DNA of 29,339 bases from Asterionellopsis glacialis (lineage: Eukaryota > Bacillariophyta > Plagiogrammaphyceae > Rhaphoneidales > Asterionellopsidaceae): contig WKLE02000500.1 in assembly GCA_014885115.2 (NCBI GenBank), positions 1-29,339 of the forward strand, read 5' to 3'. Position numbers and translations under genes: made by a program. Under the pieces are notes generated by a model. That model was not told the DNA's origin and did no database searches. It was given only the letters and a program-made list of their open reading frames with translations. Shown one piece after another: positions 9,648-18,645 of the stretch (position 1 is its first letter; each line of letters opens with the position of its first letter).

Positions 9648-11045
9648 TCAATCTGTGGCTGTCGTTGAAGATTGTTCTGTTTCCGTTTCAGCACCAGCAC
9701 CACCCATGGGTGTTAAATCAATATCTAAATATTGTCGTTTGCAACACGGACAATATGGACTACGTGCTAACCATTCCACAATACAATCTTTGTGGAATAC
9801 ATGAATACATTCTGGATTACATGAAAAGCATACTTCATCATCTACTTCATATTCATCAAAACATAAGACACAACTTGGTTCATTCGATATATTCCGTTGT
9901 GCAGCTTCTTGTTGCTGAATTTGAACTGGAGTATATTGTACTTCGTCTACTTCTTGTTCTACTACTCCCTCTTCTACTGCTTCTTCCTCTACTACTTGAG
10001 ATTGTTCTTGTTCTTCTTCCTCCTGCACATGCCCCCCTTCCTCCTCCTGCACATGTTCCCCTTCCTCCTCCTGCACATGTTCCCCTTCCTCCTCCTTCCC
10101 CCCCTCCTCCTCATGTTCCTCCTTTTCCACACGTTCCTCCTCGTGTTGTTCCTCTTTATCCACTACACCCTGGACTTCATCATCCCTATTTCCGTCTACT
10201 GGAAGCGTGGGCTGATGATCAGATACGGGTGATGTATCCTGTTGTAGTTGTTGTTGTAGTTGTTCCTCCTCATTCTGTTGTGAGGTTAGGTCTCCAGTGT
10301 CATCTGTACCATCTGGCACTGATAGAGAACTTGAAACACTAGCTGCACATTCAGAGGTAGAAGAAGATTGATGTGTTGTACCCCCCTCCTCATCATCAGT
10401 ACAAGAATCAGAGTCATTTTCATCATCTGTCGTCTCATTTTCTTCATGAGTAATTGTAGTTGATTCATGACCATGAAGATCATTATCAGGCATCAAATGA
10501 GGCGCATGAATAGTCGTTCCTCCTCCTTCACCAGAATCAGCATCTTCAAATTCTTTCAAACTACGACGCGTGATTTTTTTATCACGTTTCTTCATAGGGT
10601 ATGTCAAATGAATATAAACTTCCTTGTCATCGCCATCGTCGTTACCGTTGTTATCGTTACTTTCAAGGTCATTATTTTCATCCGCAGGGACAATGGCGAT
10701 AACTTTCCGTGTTGTGATCATTAATTCAATAATGATAAATAATAATTTAATTTCCTCAGGAGTCATCTTACGTCGTGGTTGAGGCAAAGGTATCCTGGCT
10801 CTACTCCTTTCTTGTACCGGTATCCGAATAAACGAAGCCAAACACACGAATAAGAAAAATACACCCAAGATGACTATAGCTGTACTCACTAAGGCACCAC
10901 TACTTCCCATACTCTGAGGCGTTTCTTCGGGTAGGACATTACCGGTATTTTCTGCATTCAATCCTTGCGGAGTAGGCAAAGCACCATCATCACCCATAAT
11001 GGACTGGATGGTAGTATTGTGAGTCATATTCATATCAATCCTCAT
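9648..11045 (-). CDS. Membrane-anchored acidic RING-H2 protein (probable E3 ubiquitin ligase)
   Basis: Single exon, 465 residues. A short N-terminal region is followed by one transmembrane helix (about 51-73) and a basic/hydrophobic segment (about 78-120). A long Asp/Glu/Gln/Ser-rich disordered part (about 122-385) contains an 8-residue tandem repeat, EEEGEHVQ-like, around 318-344. The C-terminal RING-H2 finger has C392, C395, C413, H415, H418, C421, C432 and C435, and includes HVFHKDCIVEWL, which fits the C3H2C3 pattern used to bind E2 enzymes. The expected role is ubiquitin transfer to substrates at a membrane. The start is the first ATG of the frame; Met5 and Met7 are close alternatives. 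RING-H2 proteins with this NPxCxHxFHxxCIxxWL spacing are numerous in diatoms. Substrate unknown. Confidence 0.88.
   Translation of the reverse strand: MRIDMNMTHNTTIQSIMGDDGALPTPQGLNAENTGNVLPEETPQSMGSSGALVSTAIVILGVFFLFVCLASFIRIPVQERSRARIPLPQPRRKMTPEEIKLLFIIIELMITTRKVIAIVPADENNDLESNDNNGNDDGDDKEVYIHLTYPMKKRDKKITRRSLKEFEDADSGEGGGTTIHAPHLMPDNDLHGHESTTITHEENETTDDENDSDSCTDDEEGGTTHQSSSTSECAASVSSSLSVPDGTDDTGDLTSQQNEEEQLQQQLQQDTSPVSDHQPTLPVDGNRDDEVQGVVDKEEQHEEERVEKEEHEEEGGKEEEGEHVQEEEGEHVQEEEGGHVQEEEEQEQSQVVEEEAVEEGVVEQEVDEVQYTPVQIQQQEAAQRNISNEPSCVLCFDEYEVDDEVCFSCNPECIHVFHKDCIVEWLARSPYCPCCKRQYLDIDLTPMGGAGAETETEQSSTTATD
10022..10093. repeat. Three 24-bp tandem repeats inside the RING gene
   Basis: Units at 10022-10045, 10046-10069 and 10070-10093 start with CCTGCACATG. 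The last two are identical and the first differs at two bases. They encode the acidic EEEGEHVQ-type octapeptide on the minus strand and keep the frame, so copy number may vary between alleles without breaking the gene. Confidence 0.85.
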
Positions 11046-12157
11046 CTTGTGTGTTCCGTTCTGGCGATAATCGTTAGTCTCTCTAGGGTAGCAGTGGGAT
11101 TCCCATCAAGGTCTTGTCTGTCTCTATGAGAGAACCGGGAAGAACTTCCTTCTCGTGGTGTAGATTTGTTCGTGTTTGTCTTTCTCTTGATTGATGGAGA
11201 TACACGCGTTTAGATTACACCCTTAGAACATACGCCAACTGCCTCCGACAGAAATAAAGAGGAACCGAAGGAGAATGGTTGCACCCCTACCTAAAATCTC
11301 GTGCATGATAATAAATTCTATCGCCTGAGTGGAAGAGCATGCACGTCACCTCTCAAAACATCTATATGTCCCACACCCAACTTCTTGCAGTTTCATAGAA
11401 CAGTTCTATCCTGTAGATCCTACTGGTAGTTGAGTACCAGGAGACTCACGTTTGCTCGAGAAATTAGGCGGGCGTCGGGTAGGCTCGGAAGTATCTAATA
11501 TTCCAAACTATTCAATTCTGAATAGTTTTTTATCTAGAGAATAATCCGAGAAGGCCTAACCCTTTGTGACATCTCAACGCCTTCTCCAACGTCTGATTGT
11601 ACCAAAAATTCATATATGATTTATAACGTCTCTATTTACAGACGTTAAAGTACTATAGAATATCCTCGGAGGTTCTCTTAAGTCGTACTAGTCCGGGACT
11701 TCTAAACAACCACAACAGTTTATTTCACTTTTAATCATACTTTTATGAATTTATACAGGTCGATTCATGGATGATACTTAAATTTTTTATTTACAGGAAC
11801 AACATAAATTCGAAATATTCGGAACATGTGTTTCGTTCAAAGAAAAATATGTTGTCTAAAAATTTGGACAAGAATTCTCTTTACTTTTTTGTCCAATATG
11901 CGTACCGGTCACGCTTTTGGAATTCCAAACCGATATTTCAGATTTAGTCCAATTCACATAAAATTTTGTTAACGGTAAACGTTCCATGACTGCTTTATGA
12001 CTGTGCCATCAACGAAAGATACCTTACCTGAAAAGGAAGGTGCCACCGTAGGTCCTACAGGGGTGCTCCTACATCACAAGAATCTCGAACCGGGAATCTT
12101 CAATTTGCCGCCCATATCCAAGGGCTATGACATATCTATTATTTCGCAGGTTTGATC

Positions 12158-12360
12158 TACCAGGAGGTATCTGGTACGGTACCTGTACCAGGTACCCCAC
12201 ACACGAGGCGTGGTACTGATATACAGGTACCTATTCTGGATACGATGCCTTAGAGGCGGGAACTAACCGGGACATGCCTGGCCTGCTTGACACGAATCTT
12301 TTGGGGTTGTTTACTAAGACTACTACCCCCAGGTCCTCTAGCTAGCTAAGGTACCAGGTA
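12158..12360. repeat. Second GGTACC palindrome cluster
   Basis: At 12158-12234 ACCAGGAGGTATCTGGTACGG, ACCTGTACCAGGTACC and ACAGGTACCT follow one another, and AAGGTACCAGGTA recurs at 12349-12360. Same word family as at 8384-8639. Confidence 0.65.
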
Positions 12361-12430
12361 GAGGTCCTAGATTCCTGTGCCCTCAAACTGTAGGTCAACT
12401 TCTTTTGGTCTATTCTAACTCTACACCTTG

Positions 12431-12454
12431 GACCTCTCTACTCTAGAGAGAGGT
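12431..12454. repeat. CTCTCTAGAGAG-type hairpin, second copy
   Basis: ACCTCTCT and AGAGAGGT are separated by ACTCT and can pair. The arms match those of the hairpin at 7889-7912. Confidence 0.5.
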
Positions 12455-14656
12455 GCTTAACCTCTAGTCCCACCTTAGAGAGGGTCCTACCTACTGTACG
12501 TACCGGTAAGACCACATTCATGGATACCTAGCTAGTAAGCATAATATTTATTATTCCGTCTCTTCCTTTCTGTTTCGTGCTCCTTTAGGAGTGCGTTCAT
12601 GTTGTTTGTAATGTCTCAAAGCCGTCAAGATTGTTTCTGTTTTCTTCAGATGCTTTTTCTACAAATAACACATATTTTGCTACATTTGTAGTTTTGATTC
12701 TCTTCTTGCAGTGTTCGAAGTTTTCATTTGCACATTTGTGCAGTATATTTCAGGCACCATTTTTTTATTGCAATCGGGTTGGTTCCATTCTCATTTTCAT
12801 CAAATTCAATTCCATTTCTTGTTCCATTGTAGTCAGATTTCATGACCATTATGTGGGCCTCTAGTAGTCCTACTGTACTGGATGGACAGACAGCTAGACA
12901 AAACAAAATGTCTTGCCTGTGCTGAAAAAAAGAGAGAAAGAAGCAGAACCTCATTATCTCTCTCTGCAATGGAAGGACAGACAAGGATTTAGAATCTAGA
13001 GCTAGCCTTACTTATCTAGCAGGTTCTGCTGTACAAGAATGTGACCTAACCCCTCTTTTCTCTCAACAAAATTATTTTGAAAAATGTTCAGTATAAGTAA
13101 ATGCATGTAATATGTCCAATAAATGCAAAAACAGGTTTGTTTAATAACTTCTTTCTGCTCTCCTGCTCTATCTGTTCTCTATTCTCTGCTTTTCTTGCTC
13201 TAGTAGTGTGTAGTAGACACAAATAAAGAGATAAAAAAAATGATGATAAATCATAGAATAATAAACACAAGCATAAAAGAGAGTGGCATCAAAATTAAGA
13301 AACAGGTATAGGAAGTTGTTAAAAACAAGGTCCTGTGTAGTACTACCTGATATACGGTAACAAGAAGGCTCTGGCTCTAACTAAACATCAAAACAGAGTT
13401 CAAACTCTGAAAAAGCATAAATTTTGCACAGTAGCAGTATTCTTGTAAAATGGGATGAGAAACACTTCATGTACAAAGGGACCATGACTCTCTGTTTGTT
13501 ACTAAAGAGGAGTGGGTTAACCCTACTCTCTCTGCTACTCTCTGTATCATGTGCAAATCAGTCTACTTTAAAAGCTAGAGGTATTTCAAAAGAATGATTA
13601 GTCCTCTTGCAGGTATATGAATGATGTGTACTCTAGATACTTAGTAGACTACCTGGGTAGCCATTCTGCCCTGTATGTCTAGAATGTAATAGTACCATTA
13701 CTAGTCTAGTTCATTTTACTATTCAAGCCATTTCAACTATCTGTACCCAGAACAGATAGATAAGAAATAAAAGCAAGGAATATGACAGATATCCCAACTA
13801 TACCAAAGCACATCCCTAAAAAATAATAACATACAAGGAAACAACAAAAACAAGGGACACATAACACTAGACCTATGTATCCAAGAACACCACAAACCTA
13901 GAACCAATAGCACATAACTTGATTGCCACAAGAAATGCTCAAAGTAGAATTTTGATGATACAGATAAAACCTAGTTAGGTTTAAAAGTAATCATCACTCA
14001 CCCTAACACATGTAGGACCTACAGTATGTAATTGTAAAACAAAATTTCATGTTTTAATAGTATATATATCTGTATTCCTCCTCAGATATATGCTACTTGT
14101 AGCTACTTCATGAAAAAATATGCTCATAGGTCTCTTCTTGTTCATTTGATGTCAAAATCTGGACTAACACTGACTGTTGCATGGCTCATAATAAATAGCG
14201 CCACTGCATAATCTAGAGGAACAATATGCACGAACACAAAATTTGTTTAGCCAAAATAAACTAAAAAACTAATTGTTGTGGGGTACACTGACCCTCGAAC
14301 ATTCACCATAGATCTTCACCAATACAGTTTTCTCAGAGAAGAAGTCATAGCGAGGGTGTGAGTAATCTAGAGGTGTAAGAGTGCAAAAGATGAATCATCA
14401 TCAAAATAAATGAATAGTAATTACAATATAATGAACAATACAAGCACTGTATTTGTTCAAACTCATGGTGATGGAAATGTCAATCTTACAGAGAACGATG
14501 CTTCTGCTGCTAGCTACACTTCATTGAAACTACAACAGTCAATTTGATTATCTCCATAGAAAAAAAATAATTGAATATTTAAGGTTAACATTAGTATTCT
14601 GTGTTTGTGTATCTTTTATGGGGTTAAGGATAATCTTTTTGTGTATGCTATCTTAC

Positions 14657-14938
14657 CTACATACTGCCTTTTTGTGCACGAGTCAAATCACAAGATTTTT
14701 CAGATTGTTGTGATCTATCATCTCTATCTCTGATGAATGATGAAAGCCTCTCTAGGTCATACGAGTAGTCCTTTCCTATGGCAATGCGCTGTAGATTCTT
14801 GAATTGTTCTGCAGAAGAACAAGAGTAACACAAACAACAACCCTCGCTGCAGACTCGAAGACAATTACATAACCCACCACAACAACACATTCTCATTGTG
14901 TTTCTTGAGACTTTGATTGAACTCTCTTTCTGCAACAC
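14657..14938 (-). CDS. Small Cys-rich protein, candidate only
   Basis: A 93-residue frame with a striking Cys cluster at about residues 18-40 (CCCGGLCNCLRVC...CCLCYSC), followed by a charged region (DLERLSSFIRDRDDRSQQSEK). It has no signal peptide. The cysteine spacing might bind zinc or be palmitoylated. The frame stops just at a splice-donor-like GTATGTAGGTAAGA, so the true gene may continue through an intron to lower coordinates. Its start is 82 bp from, and divergent to, the DNMT3-like gene, so a shared promoter is possible. Not recognised; could be spurious. Confidence 0.35.
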   Translation of the reverse strand: MLQKESSIKVSRNTMRMCCCGGLCNCLRVCSEGCCLCYSCSSAEQFKNLQRIAIGKDYSYDLERLSSFIRDRDDRSQQSEKSCDLTRAQKGSM

Positions 14939-15020
14939 TATCGATACAACAATAGTCTGTGCGTGACTCTTCTTCTCTCTTCCTCGTTCTCTCTAGAGAG
15001 TAGTAAGTTGAAATAAAATA
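14939..15020. promoter_or_regulatory. Candidate bidirectional promoter
   Basis: An 82-bp gap between two divergent start codons. It holds a pyrimidine-rich stretch (CTCTTCTTCTCTCTTCC), the palindrome CTCTCTAGAGAG (14989-15000) and an AATAAAATAATG context at the methyltransferase start. Meaningful only if the small Cys-rich frame is a real gene. Confidence 0.3.
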
Positions 15021-18000
15021 ATGTCAAATGATGATTCTTCCTTTTCTTCCAGTAGCATCAGTGTCGATGAATATCATGACAATAATTGTGCAGAAGTTAT
15101 AGCATCAAATAATAATATCGATGATGATGATATCTACAATGTTACTACCTGCAGTTCGAGTTCGGACAAGAGTGATGCAGATGATTCTCATAATCATGGT
15201 AATGGACGTCGTTTAAATCGTCATGGTCGTAATTGCAGTCGTCGCACAAAAAGACAAAGACGACATGCACCACCACAATCCCATTTCTCGTCATCAGATG
15301 ACGATGCTAATTCTGATTCAGATGAGTATGAGGATATTTCACAAGGTGAGGATTCTGACAATGAGGATGTTGACGACGAGGTTGACGATGACACAGTGAA
15401 CAATAATACCGTGATGGACATGGACCGTGATCAAGACGAAGAGATTGCCTTTTGTTGTCGTAAATGTAAGTGTGAGAACAAAGATACAAACGTAATTTTT
15501 TCCGGTGATGATTCTGTAGCCCATCGATTTTGTTGTCACAATATTGGTAAACCTCATCCAAAAGAATGGAAATCACCCTTTGATAGAGCCATGCTAAAAA
15601 AAGAACAAATATTATTAAATCCAAATTCCACAAACAACAACTATACCGATGATACCAAACCCAAAAAATATTACAAGAGGAGAGAATTGCGCAAATTTTT
15701 AAAATCAGCCAAGATGAAAGAGATTGAATATGATAATGCATTTGGTGATGTTGGTAAGTGTGTTTGTCTATGTGTGTGTGTATGTGAGAGAGTAAATTAG
15801 TGTGCATTGTAATGCAGTTGGTACAATTACAGACACAGCAGTCCCCATTGTAGGACTGCCTGTCTCTCTCTGGTTATATCGCACATTCCATTGTGTATTG
15901 GATATACCATTTATATTGTTGGCTTTTTACAAACACCATTTATGTTTGAAATTTCGTTTCTTTTTTTGGTCTAAATATACAGCACCCGATCAACTTTCCT
16001 ATACATCAACCAAGTATTTGACATATTGTCAAGAATATGAAAAAATTCGAAAACAATACACTCTACAACCACAACAACCTAAACATCAAGCTGTTGTATT
16101 AGATATCTTTTCAGGGATTGGTGCTGGGTTAGTCACATTGAAACGTTTAGGTATTGCTATAGAAAAGGTAAATAAGAACCATGATGTGCGCGTGCATATT
16201 GTACGATATGGACAGTGATCTCTAAATTGTATGTGCTATTTTGTGGTGTTCTGTGTGCATGTGCGTAGTTCATGGGCATGCCTTTTCTCTCTAGAGAAGG
16301 ATGGGATTCTTACATATCTATATCCTGTCACTGTATTCATCCTCTAACATTATGACATATATACTAACCAGCGTCCTTGTATGATTGTGTTAATATATAT
16401 AAAGGTCATTCACATTGAAATTGATCCTGTTTGTACTCATGTCTTTCGTCATAACCATGATTGTACGTATAATACCGATTTACAAGATGATGGTATCACC
16501 TATATCTACGACGCTTATCCTCGATTTGAAGATATCGAAGCTAATGTTCAAACATTTGTTGAAACATATGGTCGTAAGTTGTTCTTTAGACTGCAAATGC
16601 ACATTGTGCACTGAGAATTCGTTATTCATTTTGATACTGTTGACTTTCTTGAGTGTGGTTTGTAACACCTTTTTCTCCCTGACCCACCCATGTAACGTTC
16701 TCCTTCTTTTCGGTGGCTTGGCATACACTCACGACACATATTATGTATACAGCTATTGATATAATCATCGGTGGACCACCATGCCAAGATTATACACCTG
16801 TTAATGCTTTTAGGGAAGGTGTACAAGGTCACCAAGGTAAATATTTACCAAACTTTGGTAAATTCATTCAAAACGTACAACGAAAACAACGACAAGCAGA
16901 AGAAGAAAACCAAGACAACGACGAAGATGACGATGATGAAGAAGACGAAGATGAAGTTACGACAAATCCACTTTTCTTTTTAGCAGAAAATGTTGAAATT
17001 AAAAAATTGGATGATATCGAAGTAATTCAAGAATCATTTGGATATCCTGGTTTTTTAGTGGACGCGCAAGATTTTTCACCATGTCGCCGTAAGCGACATT
17101 TCTTTTGTAATGTAAGTGCGGTAGTTGGCATAATCTATCATGCAGCAGAGCACTGACAAGGCATTGTAATATGCCGTACTCTTCAAATGCTAGTCTTTCG
17201 TTTTCATTTTAAATCACACTCCATCCAAGATATACTAATTACCTATCTTCACCATCATTCATTTATGCACCCCCTTTCAACATAGTTTCCTGTGAGTAGT
17301 GTTTCAACGGATGATAAAATATTTCCTTCTTCGTGCTTAGAAGAGGGTTGGAGTATGCCTACGGATTGTTTTGACAGCAATCATGATCTGGATGATAATG
17401 ACGGTGTCAACGAAGAAAATTGGAGAAAGGCGAATACATTCATGGCAAGTCTCAGCCGCAAGGATGATATTCCTCGTATGTTGCGAGTCAGGGCAATCAT
17501 GAACGACAAGGGGAAAACCAGATACGAAGAAGGGACCTTTACTGTAGAAGAGCGTGAAAAAATGTTAGGATTTCCAAAAGGCTATGTCATCGATGCCATG
17601 GAGACACTTCACAAGGAGTTACGTGAAGTATTATTTGTGGTTTCCAAAGATCAAATACAAACAGAGGACTATACAAAATTCAGCAACAAATATGAAGCGT
17701 TTTCAGGTGGAAACTTTAGATTTAAAGTTAAAGGTTATGATATAGAGATTTTGATTGGTGAACCGCAAGAATCCAAGAAAGCCGTAAGTATTTGAAAAAA
17801 GCATTGTGTGTTTGTTACATGTTTGCAGCATGCATTATTTCAAGGGTTGGCATCTCTATTGCCAAATAGCGAATGTTCACGTCTTTTCTGAAATGTATAG
17901 CTTTGTTTCTTTCTTTCTTTGCATGACTACTGATATTGTGCAGGTATCATATTTCGATAAGGAGGGTTATGCTAAGCATGTACTCGGCAATACGTTTTCA

Positions 18001-18102
18001 ATACCAGTTGTAGAACATTTACTATCCCCTTTGACAGCTGTGTTTAAAGAAAAGAATTATGATGGTTTTGATTACGACTACGAATGGCAAAATGAGCCAT
18101 GA
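15021..18102 (+). CDS. DNMT3: DNMT3-like DNA cytosine-5 methyltransferase
   Basis: Six exons: 15021-15753, 15983-16167, 16405-16573, 16753-17111, 17286-17783 and 17944-18102. All have GT-AG borders and matching phases, giving 700 residues. The enzyme would transfer a methyl group from S-adenosylmethionine to cytosine C5 in nuclear DNA. Motif I is VVLDIFSGIGAG (282-293). Motif IV is GPIDIIIGGPPC, with catalytic Cys373. Motif VI is ENV (441-443) and motif VIII is RKRHFFCN (475-482). Near the end come the DNMT3-type blocks FTVEEREKMLGFP (about 567-579) and LGNTFSIPVVEHLLSPL (662-678). The N-terminus (1-140) is Ser/Asp/Asn-rich and probably disordered. It is followed by a small Cys/His cluster (C145, C146, C149, C151, C171, C172, H173) and a basic segment, with no clear PWWP or full ADD domain. 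An Asp/Glu-rich insert (about 405-432) lies between motifs IV and VI. Order of motifs and lack of a long variable region favour DNMT3 or the related DNMT6 over DNMT1/5. An alternative first acceptor at 15817 keeps frame but would add an intron-like hydrophobic insert. Confidence 0.9.
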
Positions 18103-18645
18103 AAAGAACAAAATGCTGAAATGCAATACACCACTTATGCAACCTAGCAAAGCTTAGTTTTTTCGTACTGTATTTTAGTCCTTTTTGTCGAGCTAGTACA
18201 GTATACGCTTTGTTTCGTTATCGTTTGTTTTCGTTTTCCTTAAGAAGTACTGTAGGCCGAGACGTTCGCATTATGATTGGATCCTATATCGATCCCCATA
18301 TCAAGAAATTCCGACAGGTTAGCATTTGACTTGTTTCACGGGTGTCACATTCTTTTTCTGTAGGAAGACGACAATTGCGGTTGCCCACTAAAGAAAAGTT
18401 TGCACATCATAATTAAAGTATCCCATTTCACCGATTGTTGGACAAAAAATTGGTCAAAATTCCGTACGCGGGTCCCTTGTTGGTCTTTGGTATACCCCCC
18501 CCCCCCAAAGCTTTTAAAAATGCCATGGTTTTTTGTTGACTTGATAAACAACATTCTCGTTCCAAATTTCGTTCTATTTTTTGGTTGGATCAAATATTTA
18601 GCTTTAGGTTAGTTTTATCGATGAAACTAAGGACGCGGAACAAAA
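18103..18645. other. Convergent 3' spacer with poly-C tract
   Basis: Lies between the stop codons of the methyltransferase and of the large membrane protein, so it should hold both 3' ends. It contains a 12-base C run (18495-18506) and a short protein-like open piece before 18320 (RIMIGSYIDPHIKKFRQ, followed by a donor-like GTTAGC), which I do not assign. No gene recognised. Confidence 0.5.

Larger units (their letters stand above)
11046..14656. other. Gene-poor AT-rich stretch (3.6 kb)
   Basis: The first few hundred bases are the 5' flank of the RING gene. Beyond that I see palindrome and short-word repeats (12158-12234 GGTACC type, 12350-12360, 12431-12454 CTCTCTAGAGAG type, several AGGTCCT words at about 12048, 12331, 12365 and 12483), and otherwise AT-rich sequence with poly-A and poly-T tracts. 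The small frames at 12631-12864, 13088-13270 and 13737-13931 have random-looking translations. No tRNA, snRNA or transposon protein is recognisable. Confidence 0.55.

Noticed and set aside
9665..10342. 225-residue plus-strand frame opposite the RING gene
   Set aside because: It is the antisense shadow of the acidic repeat region (Leu/Pro-rich from Glu/Gly codons), while the minus frame has a clear RING finger and membrane helix.
12040..12150. tRNA-like TTCGAGA motif on the minus strand (CCCGGTTCGAGATTC)
   Set aside because: The five bases flanking the loop do not pair, and no matching acceptor, D or anticodon arms are present.
12631..12864. 77-residue Phe-rich frame with hydrophobic stretches
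   Set aside because: Hydrophobicity follows from T-rich sequence; no start context, homology or neighbour supports it.
15307..15807. 166-residue minus-strand frame inside methyltransferase exon 1 and intron 1
   Set aside because: His/Tyr/Cys-rich shadow of Asp/Ser codons; the plus-strand gene model is consistent in motifs and splice phases.
15818..15982. Extra coding sequence if the first acceptor of methyltransferase intron 1 (at 15817) were used
   Set aside because: It would insert about 55 hydrophobic, T-rich residues before APDQLSYTS; the acceptor at 15982 gives the same phase and a normal-looking protein.
18243..18330. Exon-like piece (RIMIGSYIDPHIKKFRQ, then GTTAGC)
   Set aside because: Too short, no acceptor or start found, and it lies between two convergent stops; could be a relic but is not supportable.
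18345..18612. Overlapping frames on both strands around the poly-C tract
   Set aside because: Composition-driven frames with no recognisable domain; the tract itself is a simple homopolymer and may also vary by sequencing error.
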